Part shown: in pieces, positions 33,101 to 44,897 of the stretch | Layout of the letters: each line of letters opens with the position of its first letter | How positions within the stretch are numbered: position 1 is the first letter of the stretch | DNA from: Pseudopyrenochaeta lycopersici | Taxonomy: Eukaryota; Ascomycota; Dothideomycetes; Pleosporales; Pseudopyrenochaetaceae | Length of the DNA: 64,000 bases | Direction of reading: 5' to 3' | Assembly: GCA_003313425.1 (NCBI GenBank) | Contig: NHZP01000012.1 | Location: forward strand, 744,001 to 808,000 | Made by a program: the position numbers and the translations under genes | The notes under the pieces: model-generated | Seen by the model: the letters and a program-made list of their open reading frames with translations, nothing else | Databases searched by the model: none | Told to the model about the DNA's origin: nothing

Positions 33101-34492
33101 ATGATGTCCTCTAGACGCCTGCGGGGATTTCCAGAAAGTTCACCAACAAAACGACAGACTGTAGCTGCGAAGATAAACAGAGGCACTGCCATGTTCACTA
33201 GCGTCCGGATGCAACTTTCTCCGGGCCAATCTAAAGGAAGAGAGCGCTCCTCTCTTGTCCTGGTAAGCTCATACTCAAGATAGATACGTATGTCGTGTTC
33301 GATCGTTGCTTTTGCCACCTCGTGCAGGACCAGATCTTCGTATGTACCATCAGACATTCGCTTGAATCCAAGGCGGATATGCAGCTCGGGCCGGCTAGTT
33401 ACGAAGATACGCAGTGACACTGGTTTAAGGCCCTGCGTTTGCGAAAGGAGCTGGAGAATTGCTCGGATATCGGCGTCTTGCTCACATTCATCTAGGGCGT
33501 CTATTACAACGATGAGGACTAAGGCTGGAAGATTCCCAACTTCCGAGAGCGGCTGGAAGATCAGCTGCTCAAATTGATTCTTCAGGGCCTTGTCAGATAT
33601 GGCTGGGTCGGCATCAATCGCTTTCATGATCCCAGGCCGTATCTCTGGAATGCGAATAGCCAACTGTGTGGCGATTGTGGTGAGAAACCGTTTAGCGTTG
33701 CCGCGTTCCCCTTCGCCTCTCTTAAAGAAGAAACTGGCTCCTAGTTGTCGTTGGCCCGCAAATATGCCGGCAACCGTACGAGCAATCGTTGATTTTCCCG
33801 TGCCTGCTGCCCCATTCAACCAGAATATAGGTTTTCCGCTCTTGTCGTTTGCCCACCCTTGTATGTGATGCAACAGCTCGGTGCGGGTGTTATGGAGGCA
33901 TGTCGAGTTATGTTCTTCCATGTGTGAGTCGAAGGAGGCTCCTTTAGCGGTAGGCAACAACAGCAAGTCGGTCTTCTTATCAATACGGTGTAGCTTTCGA
34001 TCGAAGCCTAGGATGAGTCCCCTGTATAGATATTGTAAGCTTTCACTTCTACTATGAGGCGAGAAAAACTCACGTTTGATCGACTTGAAGCGCAAGGCTG
34101 AAAGTGTGTTCACACTGCTGAAGACTAGCAACCATCTTCTCTACCTGCTTGTTGGTAAAGGGCCATTTCAGGGCTCGGAAGCCAACTCGTTGCATGGTTT
34201 TACGGCCTCGACCGGGCTCAAGTTGCGCCTGGAGCCCTTGCAACTGCTGACGGCATTCTTCTAGTGAGTCTGCTAGCTTGCGTGTAGTAGAGAGTTCCGA
34301 CTTGTCCTGCTTGTCCAACAGCAGTTGAAGCCTCTCAAGAACATTCTTGATATCGGCTACCTTTTGTCCAAGACGTTTGATATCTCCCTTTGCGTCCTTG
34401 ACTGCGACTGAGTACTGGAAGCAGAGCGACGCGACTTTGGCGGAGATATCGACGATAGTTATCACGCTTGCCGCTGCGGAAAGGCCATCCAT
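30105..34492 (-). CDS. STAND/NLR-type protein: HeLo-like N-terminus, NACHT NTPase, WD40 repeats (HET-E-like)
   Basis: Three exons (34492-34074, 34021-32431, 32381-30105) with introns of 52 and 49 bp give 1,428 residues. Residues 1-140 (MDGLSAAASVITIVDISAKV) match the fungal STAND N-terminal domain of HeLo-like type. The NACHT domain follows with a Walker A motif GAAGTGKST near residue 210 and a Walker B-type VVIDALDECE near 311-320, plus TSRPELHIRL. From residue 744 there are 14 intact 42-residue WD40 repeats and one degenerate repeat at the C-terminus. This is the layout of HET-D/HET-E-type incompatibility receptors, in which WD40 repeats recognise a ligand and the N-terminal domain triggers the response, often cell death. 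No premature stop or missing key motif is seen, so it appears intact. Its ligand is unknown. Confidence 0.92.
30399..32162 (-). repeat. 126-bp WD40-coding tandem repeat, 14 units
   Basis: Fourteen tandem 126-bp units encode 42-residue WD40 blades beginning LEGHT and containing TVRVWE. The units are nearly identical at DNA level except at a few codons. This produces spurious long open frames on the opposite strand. High identity between units suggests ongoing unequal exchange or gene conversion. Confidence 0.93.
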
Positions 34493-36367
34493 GATGCAGC
34501 GTAGTGTCAGGGCTGCATCGGACGTTGCGGTTCTGTAGAAGCTCCTGAGTGAGTTTGTAGGGCGGCCCGGCCGTTTCGTGTGTATCAGAGATGCTGTCGT
34601 TCATTTTGAATGCGACGAGACTGAGAAGGCTGCTGCGGCTGGGCGCTTGCAGCGTCGACATGGGCTGGCGGAGCTGTTCTGAGCTAGGGTATTGTATCGA
34701 TAAGGCTTGCGCCATACAGCCACACGCTACACAGCCACATATCGTCTTAGTTTAAATACCGTGTATTAGAGTGACATCCGGGGGTGAGTCCTAATGAGTT
34801 GAGCGTCCCCCGCAGACCTATGGTTGGCCATAGCTATTCAACGGTACTGATTAACTCTTGAGCTTAGATACAGGCACTCAATGAGTTGTAATAGTAGGAA
34901 AGATATGGTGCTCGCTTTAGGGGAGCCTGCTGCTCCTCTTCTATATAAAGCCGAATCTCTGTGAAATAGTCGGGGAGGCATCGACTTGAACATAACTTTC
35001 GTATTCTTGGGGCGTAAGAACTGAAGAATGGCCTTAAAACTGAGCCCGAGAGAAGTGTCATAAAACCTAAGAGACGTGCTGAGTTCATTCAACCTTCAAT
35101 TCAAAGCACTGTCCCTTTTCCCGTTATGGGGGTCGTTCCATTGCGGATTGATGTGCGTTATATGTTGATAGGACGAATGATGAAGACCAGTGGTTTTTTT
35201 TTTCAGTTTCTTCACTCCCTTTTGCATCCCAACGGCAAAACGAAATACTTTACATATAAATTCTTCGTTCAGGAGGGGAGAACAATTGTCAAGCTTTAAT
35301 TCCGAATTTTGCTTTCCCAAAAATCGTCCTGGCGCACATTGTGCCACAGTCTCAGAGCTGTGAATGCACACCACAGGCAGCGGTTTAGACATAGACCTAA
35401 GTTTCGTTTTGAGGGCTCTGTGCCAGAAATATGGTGACAGGAGTGGCGGCATGGAGTACATATCTACCGCACAGAGAGTCAGGTTCCACTTTTGCTGAAC
35501 TCCGAAAATGGTCCAAGAGACAATCGGTTGAGCTTGCTTTGCCAATTACAACGGCGCAAAGGCGTACAGGCCAGCGCCTTGCCATCACTGACTTGATCAA
35601 ATAAGGAAAACTGTTTAAATTGGGGTTTCATCCTGGATTGATGTGGTTGGTGAGCTCCGTTGCGGCTGACAGCAATATCTGGCATAGAGATCCGCACCAC
35701 ATCCAAAAATAGCGTAGCGCGCGATGATCTGGAGAGCTTGACCGCCCCATCGCTCATCCGCTCATGCTATACCTGCTACATTTTTCAACACGCCTTCTTT
35801 CATGATTGGCCTGTCAAAAGACCGGTTCATGCATATGAGCAACACCACATTGCGGCGCATCCTGAGGCCACTTCAGTCTGAGTTTCTCGCGTTGCATCGC
35901 GTTGCCTCGCATCCTGACACACAATCTTGGCAGATACAGCCAATGAGGCTGCGACAGAAGGATTTCCGGATTTACCTTTGGATCTGGGACGGACAATGTA
36001 AGGGTTGAAAGATGATGCCTGCCTGAGAAATGGTGCTCATTGGTTGGACGTTGAGAAAAATACACATAGCGGGAGGACCTGCAGTTGAACGATCAGCATG
36101 GCTTGAACAGGCTGTGCCTGCCGTGATCTTCGAACCCTCAGGCGAGGCGAGGTTTTGGAGTGACACCTACTCCTGCATTTATACATTGCCTTGGCCCGGA
36201 ATTCGAACGCGAAATACGGTCAAGAGTACAAATGACGGTTTGTAGCGATATGGACTGTTAATAGATTTTGGCCCCATTGTTAGGCCCATTGACGTTCTTT
36301 AAAGTACACATTCGCTTTCTCAGTTATTCTTTCAGAAGAATCAGTCCTTCATTACTCACTCTTTACA
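34493..36367. promoter_or_regulatory. Divergent intergenic region between STAND receptor and secreted protein
   Basis: About 1.9 kb separate the two gene starts. Minus-strand frames at 34838-35092 and 35096-35545 are open but share no recognisable motif; one could be a remnant of a lost gene. No repeat ends or RNA genes are visible. Confidence 0.4.
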
Positions 36368-37982
36368 ATGTTGTTTCAATCCTCTCTCGTTATCCTTGTT
36401 TCTGTCCTCCATATCGATATTGTGCTGGGCAAGACGCTGTTGCCTATCCGCCCTGGAGGGAGTGGTGGAAATAGCAAGCGTCAAGAGAAATCGGGGCTTG
36501 ACCTTTTGAGTGCAGAAACGTTCCTCTGGGGCGATGAAGGTAACGAGGCTTTGCTATCGGGTTAAAAAGCAAAAGACTGACAGAAGAAGATGGTGCTCAG
36601 ATCGCTCGTCTGACGGTTGACATGCCTGGGAACAGTGAATATATCCTCTCCATGGAGCACTTTGATGGCATGCTCGAGGCCACAGTTTGCAGCAACACTA
36701 GCATTTCCATGACTTTCGAAGATGACGCAACCTTCGCGTATGCGCAACGCACTTGGGATTGGGTCAATGGGGCGGATAACCATAGCTTTGTCATGGTAGC
36801 GGGGCCTGGAGATTGCGGAAACAATACTGACCGTATTCCCTTTATCATTTCGACCATTAAGTATGACGAAGCCGCCAACACGGCGGCCTTGACTGCGCGT
36901 CGAAGTACCTGGCAAGCCATTGCGCACAGCTACGATCTTGTGGTTGGGTCAGTGGGCCCAAGACCATCTGATTCAAGAGATCTAGAGGAACGGGACATCT
37001 CGAAAGGCACCTCGATCGATTTCAGTCATAGCCTTCCGTTCTCGCTAGCCGTCAGCTCCGGTCGCCTCGAAGCAAGGCTCGCGTGTACGGATTGCCGCAC
37101 AACCGGGCAATTCGACATTGAGTTCAAAATCAGCCAGACAGTATTTGTCCCTACTGGCGCTTCAATGAAAATCTCGCCCAGAGGAGTCTCCGCAATAGGC
37201 AAAATTAAGCTTACTGGAAGCGGAGAGCTCGTTAATCCTATTACCAAGACGTTCGATCTCCTCTCTGTTCCAATCAGTGCCCTGAATATACCAGGTATCT
37301 TGGAGTTTGGGCCATTCCTCGCGGTTGCTGTTGGTGCCAAGCTGTCGCCCCTTACCCTGTCGGGCGGGATTCAGGCTGGTGCGAAGGCTACTCTGAGTGA
37401 CAATGCCATATTGAATATGGACCTGCTGAACCCAGCGGCAAACAGTTTCTCAGGTTGGCTACCACAGGTAGAGACGATGGGCGTTAGTGTAGATGCAACT
37501 GTGACCACAACATTTGCCGTCTTCTTGCAGCCTAGTATTGAAATCCGGGCTGAAGCACTAGGTGAGCATTGCGGAATGCAGGAAGCTGCTGATCGCTAAC
37601 ACATGTGTAGGCAAAGGATTCGAAATTGGATTGAATATGAAATTGCCAAATGTCAATGCCAAAATTTCGGCTATATCATGTGAGCCCTACTCCAGTCCGT
37701 GTGGGTGCTTTTCTCAGAGTTAGACTAACGGCTCTTCTAGCTTCTTCAGGTGCATGCCCCAACAGTACACCCAAGACTAAAGCTGGCGTCAAGATTGGCA
37801 CGAATATTGGTGCACAACTTAATGTCCAGGCTCTCCGGACAGGCCAGTCAGATCCGCTGTTCACGGTACAACTTGCAACGATCGACAAGCCGATTGCTGA
37901 GGTGTGTTTCCCCTTCGGAAAGACGATCACGAGAAGGGAGGTTGGACATCCGCACGTCAGGAGGGAGATTACTGGGTTGTAA
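36368..37982 (+). CDS. Secreted DUF7029-like protein
   Basis: Four exons (36368-36539, 36590-37561, 37611-37679, 37741-37982) join to 484 residues. The first intron's acceptor is uncertain: AG at 36583, 36586 and 36589 all keep the frame, and the last is best spaced from the CTGAC branch. The N-terminus MLFQSSLVILVSVLHIDIVL is a signal peptide. The first half (SAETFLWGDE, then ILSMEHFDGML) resembles the fungal DUF7029 domain, and the second half, rich in beta-like alternation, resembles the domain that usually follows it in secreted fungal proteins. Potential N-glycosylation sites are present. No GPI signal is obvious at the C-terminus. Function is unknown; a cell-wall or extracellular location is inferred. 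Confidence 0.72.
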
Positions 37983-39005
37983 ATTGTATCTTTATACAAT
38001 CTGGGTCCAAGGTGAGCGGGAGCTCTCTGTCGACTTTTCGTCAAGCTCACGCATTTTTACTTAAAACTTCATATTCTCGAAGTAGAATAGAATTGCTGAT
38101 TATAGGTTGGTCGCATTCTTAAATCTTAAGTCAAATCCTGAGCGGCTCGGAATACATATCAAGCCCTAGCACGTGCTAGTGTGATTATCGGAAATGTGGC
38201 GGCTCTCGCGCTAGTCTAGGACGATTTGCATGTCGTCGACTTTGGGAAATCCCGGTGTCTGGACTCTAAAGGCGAATTTTAATATGTACAACGGTGATGG
38301 TGACCTTTGTATGCCGCATGATTTGAAGTCGTGTGTTGCCAAGATGTCGCGTCGCATTTCTCGTGTCTTGCGACCCGCAGAACGCCACAAACGGCCTCGA
38401 ATTTCCCTGTCGATCAACCATACCGTCGTCTCTCCATCTCACCACCAGCAAACGGCATCATCACTACTAGCATCCATTTCAGTATGGAATCGCTACCCAC
38501 CGCCTCATGTCTGCGCATTAAGCAAATCAGGTCCAGAGTCGTGGAGTCATCAGTTATTCAATAAACAAAAGGGCTGTGCAGGTTCTCTTCCGCTTAGGCA
38601 TCCCACATGCCCCTGCAGCTCATCCAGGCTACTAACTGAATACGAGTCGCAAGGGCCAAAGATAGACTTCCCAATTCCGCTTAATGTCTAGACCGCAACT
38701 CTCAACAGTGAAGGATTGGGTGAGTCGAATTGCGATCTGTGTCTGATTGGCTGCATCTCACGAACCCCTGCGCGCCTCAATATTGTGCAAGGCTAACATC
38801 GTGACGCTAAGGAAAAGGAATTGTGAGTCTGCGCGACCGGTGAACAAGCCGTTCGTTCGTCGCCATTTCCAGACGGCATGGCGCCCACTTGGTGGAGGTT
38901 AAAATGACCTCGATGCCCTGAGGAAGATCCACAGCCTCGCACAGTCAAGTCTTACCTTCGCGTATTTGCGACCCACGATCGTTTGGCGATCGAGCCCGCG
39001 ACAAC
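37983..39005. other. Intergenic region
   Basis: About 1 kb between two plus-strand genes. A 153-codon frame at 38230-38691 has no recognisable features and is not called. The last 300 bp are the likely promoter of the next gene. Confidence 0.4.
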
Positions 39006-40619
39006 ATGGCTCGAACAAATGCCCTCACAGCTCTTTTTCTCAATGTTGCGACTGCGCAAGCAGCGCTCTCAGCTTATTGGACTTACACTTCAAGAATCGC
39101 GGAATCTGTCTCCGCCAGTCCTTACACAAGAGCAAATGGACAGATGACAACCTATATGGTTACCGACTATCGGACAGTGAAGAGTACTGTTACGCCAACG
39201 GCCACGCCCACCTCAACTTCGACATATCTCCAGACGTACTATGACCTTCAAATCGTATACGCCTACTACCCGACTGGTGTTGTTGCTGAGTCTGATCTGG
39301 TGCCTGAGCGGACATACGATTATTCTGCAACAACGACTAGCGCGACAACCTCAAAGTATCTTTATTTCAGCATGCCAGTCACCATGACCGCACCGGCATC
39401 GTGTCCTACACAATTCACCGTCACAACCAGCGCTTCCGTCGATGTCCCATCTCAGGTCACTGACCAAGTAACGCCCACCTCGACGAAAGCCGGCACCTCC
39501 TCCACTGGTCTATATGGCGATGTTTATCAGTACGAAACATGGTATCTCTCCGCCAGCGCCGCGCCATTCACCGCTACGTCCGATTACTACTATCGCTACT
39601 ACATCGCGTCCTGCAGTACACCACCGGGCGCTTACAACACCGGCAGCCCTCGCAGTGGCGGCGACGGCTCCAGCTCCGACGATGACGATGTCTCCAGCCG
39701 CTCTCGCTCACGGTACTGTTCATACTTTTACGAGTCATGCTATACCCCTCTACGTACATGGATCATCATCGTCGCGACCGTCATTCCTGGCATCTTTCTC
39801 CTGGGTCTCCTTGAGAGCTGGTGGTGGTTCCGCCGCCTCATGATGGGGAAGAGTGCGCTGCGTTTTGGCACTGTGATGTGGGTTTTTATAAGCTTGTGGG
39901 TGCTATGCTTCACCCGCATGCAGGATAAGAGGAGTGCTGAGGATCAGAAATTGCTCACAGAGAACTGGAAGAAAATGAGCACAGGAGCGGCATTGAAGGC
40001 GTGGTTGAAATGGGGATTCCGTCATGCGTACCCCGTACCTCTTTTGGGTCAGTACTCCAAAATGACTGTTGGCATTGTGCCAGCAGGTCAACCTCTTCAT
40101 CCGGCCATGGCTCAAGTACCTCCTGGCTACCCCGCTGGAGCACCTCCACCAGGCTCCCTCCAGCCTGTCCCCGGCCAACCTGGACAGGTTTACTACTATG
40201 GCCCCCCACCTCCAGGATGGGTTCCCAGCCCTAACGGCGGTTATTTACCACCTCAAGGCTATGTGTACCCACAGCCCCAGCACACTGAATACTATGGTGG
40301 CATGTCAAAGGATGGTAGTGTCGTTTCCCATTCACCTGTCTCGGTACTAGGCCATCCTCAGTCGACCGTTTCGCCAATGACACCCCAGGCTCCACAACCG
40401 GTGTACCCAGCGCAAGGCATTGCACATATGCCGCCTTCAAGCCCGCCACCGCAAGGTCCTGTGCCAACTCCGCCTCCAGCTGTTGCGCAAGGAAGTGCGC
40501 CTCAGTTGCCACATGTGAATGTGAATGAAGCGCCGGGCACGGAGGTACCGCGAAGGGATGGACCAACAAATCCACCGCCCCCAAAGAATGATCCGAACGA
40601 TAGAAGTCTTTACGAATAA
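39006..40619 (+). CDS. Cell-surface protein: signal peptide, Ser/Thr-rich ectodomain, two membrane spans, Pro-rich tail
   Basis: A single-exon frame of 537 residues. Residues 1-20 form a signal peptide (MARTNALTALFLNVATAQA). The ectodomain to about residue 245 is rich in Ser, Thr and Tyr, as in O-mannosylated wall-facing proteins. Two hydrophobic segments follow at about residues 250-272 and 284-302, separated by a short loop. The segment after them (LKWGFRHAYPVPLLG) looks conserved. The C-terminal 175 residues are Pro/Gln/Tyr-rich and probably cytosolic, with many PxxP and PPG elements. The build suggests a plasma-membrane sensor or scaffold, but I do not recognise a named family. Confidence 0.8.
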   Translation: MARTNALTALFLNVATAQAALSAYWTYTSRIAESVSASPYTRANGQMTTYMVTDYRTVKSTVTPTATPTSTSTYLQTYYDLQIVYAYYPTGVVAESDLVPERTYDYSATTTSATTSKYLYFSMPVTMTAPASCPTQFTVTTSASVDVPSQVTDQVTPTSTKAGTSSTGLYGDVYQYETWYLSASAAPFTATSDYYYRYYIASCSTPPGAYNTGSPRSGGDGSSSDDDDVSSRSRSRYCSYFYESCYTPLRTWIIIVATVIPGIFLLGLLESWWWFRRLMMGKSALRFGTVMWVFISLWVLCFTRMQDKRSAEDQKLLTENWKKMSTGAALKAWLKWGFRHAYPVPLLGQYSKMTVGIVPAGQPLHPAMAQVPPGYPAGAPPPGSLQPVPGQPGQVYYYGPPPPGWVPSPNGGYLPPQGYVYPQPQHTEYYGGMSKDGSVVSHSPVSVLGHPQSTVSPMTPQAPQPVYPAQGIAHMPPSSPPPQGPVPTPPPAVAQGSAPQLPHVNVNEAPGTEVPRRDGPTNPPPPKNDPNDRSLYE

Positions 40620-40960
40620 ACCGTCAGCGGAACACGCTGACCTTGCAATGTTAAGATAATCTTTATTGGTTTCAAGGGAGGATGATCAGAAAGTAGCATA
40701 CATACACATAGATTCCCTAAGCGTTTAGCATGCAGATACCCAAGCACCAGGGACTTTTTTAAAGTCGAGTTAGATAATACAAATGTCTAATATAATCAAC
40801 ATGACAACTGAATCAGCTTTTGTTCTCTAGTCCTCCATTCTTCCGCCCTCACTCCACTATCTTTCATCAATCACCGCAACTCATGCTTTCTATTGAACTG
40901 CGCATGAAAACCCCGCGGAAGAAACTAGCGAGAGTTTAAATACTTGCAGATTCTTCAAGC
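40620..40960. other. Short convergent spacer
   Basis: Probable 3' ends of the surface protein (plus) and the Zn2Cys6 regulator (minus). Nothing else is seen. Confidence 0.5.
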
Positions 40961-42528
40961 TTATGCACAGGCAAGATGAATCTTCCTCCTCCGCATCGTA
41001 AGTTCAATTCCATACGGCCCATATACCATCTCATCTCCGTCCATCTCGTCCCACAATGCCTCCAAGAAGTGGAGGTTTCGCTTGATGCTCAGCATAGTCA
41101 GTCCGAGATTCTCCATGCTGTACTTGAGTATCGCGCGATGCTCTGGAGTGTGCATACATGAACCGCAGATAATCGCTGCCCACGCCATTGTTGTCTGTAC
41201 AGGTGCTTCAGGAGATAGAGTGGCAGCGGCGTTGAGGGCAATAGCGACACAGGCATCGACCTTGGCAATGAGAGGGGGAGATGGGGCTTTGATGCCGTTG
41301 AACGTGGTGTAGAGGAATATTAGAATAGCTTGTTGGTAAACCTTGCCGGCTATGTCGTACGACTCAAGATCGGAGCTGTCTAAAAGTTTTTCTGGGTTTG
41401 GTTGTGGGGCGGGTTTGTGCCTCCAGGCTCTTATCCGCTTCTCGTAATCCCGAAGGCAGGTGTCCCGTTGGCCGGTATTCTGGTGCTGTAAAAAGTACCG
41501 CGCAGACTGGGCAATAGGCATGATGAGGCCAAAGAGCTCGTGTGCTGAGCCAAACAAGACACCATAGATATCCTTGCCTTCATTGAGTTTGACTAAAGAT
41601 TCTGACGATAAGAACGGGTCTTCTGGAACCTCGCGATTCACTAGTAAGTTCGTATTTAGGGTCATGTTTGCATTGATTGCGAAGAATGCGTAGAACTCGG
41701 TAAGAAGGTCAAGCAACGATTGATCTATCTGGTGAGCACGGCGTTCTCGCAATTCGAGTAGCAGTATACGGCTAGCGCGGAGATGGTAGAAGAAATTTCC
41801 ATCCGCATTTCCGATTACGACCTGTTTTCCATGATTATGTTAATAGGAGGATCTCGCTCACTCCGAGCTTTGATAATTTGACTTACTTCAAAAAAGCAAA
41901 GCAATAGGGTAGTAGCCAGAAGACCTGCTAAATGTATGGTATTTAAACCGTGCCAGTCAAGTAGAGCATGCTTTACACTGCGCAATGACACGGCATAATG
42001 AGATCGCGCGCTATGCTCGTATTGACTAGACCGACAGCATAATTGAGCCCCACTCAAGGCTAGGAGGCACTGAACTACTCTCGCATCTTTGTAGGCCACA
42101 GGGATTAGGTGACTTAGAAAGGCGTTCCGGGGATTGGCACGGCCTGCTAGCTGCAGCGCTGTCACACTCAGATAGTGATCGAAGAAGAGTTTATCTGACT
42201 TTCGCCGTATCCCAGGCATTAAGTCGAGAGGATACGGAATTGTCACAGTATTCCATGTACGTATGGTCCATGTCGTTGCCGATTTATCGGGCGTACTAGC
42301 GCGGTATGATAGCTTGCTAATAGTCTCACATGTAGCCACAGGGTGGTTTCGTATTTTGGCTCGGGACAACGAAACTTCTTGAACACTTTCCCCATCGACC
42401 GACCACGTGCATACAAGGTGGTTCCGTTGGCAACCAACGCAAATAGGCTTGAATTCGTTACATTTCTTGCGACGCATCCGGCATGTGAGGCACCCCGCTG
42501 TGGTTCGTTTTCGGTACACAGTATGCAT
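40961..42528 (-). CDS. Zn2Cys6 transcription factor with fungal-specific domain
   Basis: Two exons (42528-41887 and 41821-40961) with a 65-bp intron give 500 residues. The zinc cluster is at residues 13-40 with spacing C-x2-C-x6-C-x6-C-x2-C-x6-C (GCLTCRMRRKKCNEFKP onward), the canonical form. The rest fits the Fungal_trans_2-type regulatory domain. The splice joins LLCFFE to VVIGNADGNFFYHLRASR in frame. An upstream in-frame ATG at 42606 would add 26 hydrophobic residues; the internal start is preferred because clusters of this type sit at the extreme N-terminus. It is divergent from the monoamine oxidase pseudogene and could have regulated it or the genes to the right. That link is inference. 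Confidence 0.88.
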
Positions 42529-43390
42529 TTCTAGTGTAAATGAAAATTGGAATCCGAGGAAATGAGAAAAGAATGCGAATGATGGAAATAAACGCCCGAG
42601 AAGCAACGCATCCCCCGTTCGCTACTGTGCTTACTCTTGCACGTGGTCCTTATAGAAGCGCGCTTATCTTAGCGTTCCTGCTCCATGGCCAATAGCGTTC
42701 GATATGCTCACTTTGTCTCCTTGGCTGGCTTTGTAAACTCTATTGGAAATGGTGATGATTTCAGCAAAATCTGTCATGGGGGCCCACGTCCTGCTTCTCA
42801 ACGCACATAATCTCAGTTATGGTGACCATCCCTCAATGCCTCTATCGGTGGCTAATGATTCGGCATGGTGTCAGGCGGCTTGTAGCTGGAAAGACGAGGG
42901 CATACACAGATACCTAGAATCTTTGTATTATTGGGTTGAAGTAATGGCTTAATGCAGCCAGAAGGAAGAACGAGCAGCTGTTTTCGCCAAACAAGGCCTT
43001 ACATATTCATTTGCCTATCCACGTAGGATTTCTAGCGGTGATTGAATCAACCGTTCTTGGCTTGATCGTTTCTTCCCCTGCATCAAAGCCACATCTACGC
43101 CCTTCGTCCGACAGAATGTCACATTATGAAGCCTGCGGGACCTAGAATGTTCCAAAAGTCCGTATAAGCGCGCTTCGAGCGTCATTATGCCGTAAAGGGT
43201 CTATGCTGTCGTACGTTACGGTCAAAAATGGTGATTCATGCCTGTGACTTTCTCCACTAGGACGGCGCGTACGACCCACGGTATATATTCATCTATGCTA
43301 TCTGCCCTCATCACTATACTTTAGTCTTGTGAATTTTCAGCTTGACTTCCTTCGACAATCTCCAAGCCTTCATTTTTGCACAATTTCATA
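42529..43390. promoter_or_regulatory. Divergent promoter between regulator and oxidase pseudogene
   Basis: About 860 bp between the two starts. No gene is supported. A TATA-like element lies about 100 bp upstream of the oxidase start. Confidence 0.45.
43282..43289 (+). promoter_or_regulatory. TATA-like element of the oxidase pseudogene
   Basis: The sequence tatatatt lies about 105 bp upstream of the ATG at 43391, a usual distance for a fungal TATA element. It suggests the promoter is still recognisable although the gene is broken. Confidence 0.4.
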
Positions 43391-44897
43391 ATGAATGAGA
43401 CACTCAATACCACACATGCCGATATAGCCATTATCGGAGCCGGATTTTCTGGTCTTCAAGCAGCCCTGTCCCTCCAAAAATCAGGCATGTCATTTATTCT
43501 CATCGAAGCACATAATAGAGTTGGAGGCAAAAGCTTAACGTCTTCCCTGACTACAATCGATGGCATTGTTGAGATGGGGCCTACATGGATTAATGACAAG
43601 ACACAACCGCGAATGTACGAATTGGTAAAGAGATATGGATTGGGAGAGATTGAGTAGTATCTTGAGGGATTGGAAGTGATATATGATGTGAACGGGTTGG
43701 TGCATACATACAAACATGGCGGGTTCCCTCAAGTGAGTGGTATCAAGTTCTCTACTCTCCTAGTACAAGAGTTTCATCTAACAGCATGCTCTAGACTATA
43801 CCTGAAGAGCAGGTAGTCCGTTTTCGCACCATCATGACTCTCTTAGAAACTGAGGCCTCGAAATTTGACCCCGAGCGGCCAGGGTGTTTCGTCAATGATG
43901 AGCCGCCTACCATCCCAGATACCTCTCTGGCTGAATTTATCAAGCACGAAGATATTCTCGAGGGCAGTCTTACCCACACATACCTCACCGTAGTCTACCG
44001 AGGCATGTTCGGTCTCGAACTTTCGGAGCTCGGGGTATACTTTTTCCTCGACACGCTGAAGCAGGGCCACGGCTTCCACAGCTTAGCAGGTGACCATAAC
44101 GAGGGGGCACAATTTCTTCGTATCAAAGAGGGACTACTTCAACAATCTGTCAACGGATGGCCAATGAACTCCCCTCGAGTTCGATTCTTCTAGGTGCACC
44201 TGTCACAGAAATACGTCAACGTGATGATGGGGCGTGTACTGTGACTACGAAATCGGGGCAGACTATCGACTGTGAAAAAGTTATTCTCACTATCCCATCA
44301 CACACCTATCATAGGATCACTTTCGCGCCACCACTCTCTCCCTCCAAGGATCTGCTCGCAAGCCGTACGCTGCGAGGGCATTATGCAAAATCTGTCCTCA
44401 CTTATACAACACCTTGGTGGCGTGAGTTAGGGCTTACTGGGGAGTTTAGTGGAATTGGTACAGGGCCTGTGACTACATCTTGGGAGCTGTCCAGACCGGA
44501 GAAGAGACAGTACTCATTGGCAATCTTTACAACTGGGGATCACTACGTTGCTCACTTCGTCAATTCCACTTCTGCAGACCGCCAGCGGTCGATTCTACAT
44601 CACCTAGCAGAGATAGTTGAGGCGGCAGTGGGTAAGGGAAAGGCGGACGTTGTGTATGATGTCAAGGAGTTTATAGAACAGGATTGGTATGAGAAAGATT
44701 ACATTGAAGGCGCACCTATGGCTGCTTTTGGGCCTGGTGACTTCACATGCTTGGCCCCTGTTCTGCGGTAAGTATTCCATAATATCCATTTTGCGGGTAC
44801 AGAGACGGCGAGGCAGTGGAAAGGGTATATGGAGAGTGCGGTAGAAGCAGGGGAACGGGTGGCCGCTGAGGTTATTTCTATTCCACGTAAGGGATAG
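43391..44897 (+). pseudogene. Flavin-containing monoamine oxidase pseudogene
   Basis: The frame starts with a clear FAD-binding motif (ADIAIIGAGFSGLQAALS) and RVGGK, and the C-terminus retains HFAGTETA, so the whole family length (about 480 residues) is present. Three lesions break it. An in-frame TAG lies at 43655-43657. A one-base deletion at about 44155-44157 shifts the frame. An in-frame TAA lies at 44769-44771, just before the C-terminal FAD motif. One intron (43733-43794, 62 bp) is still well formed. Both stops could arise from CAG or CAA by one C-to-T change. Intact members oxidise amines using FAD. The gene is probably non-functional unless the assembly has errors. Confidence 0.85.

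Noticed and set aside
35096..35545. A 149-codon minus-strand frame near the STAND receptor
   Set aside because: No domain or compositional sign of coding was recognised; it might be a remnant, but nothing supports calling it.
36180..36210. A TTCGAA-containing stretch reminiscent of a tRNA T-loop
   Set aside because: No acceptor stem or anticodon arm could be paired around it.
38230..38691. A 153-codon plus-strand frame
   Set aside because: Composition is random-looking, the stop/start context is poor and overlapping minus-strand frames are equally open.
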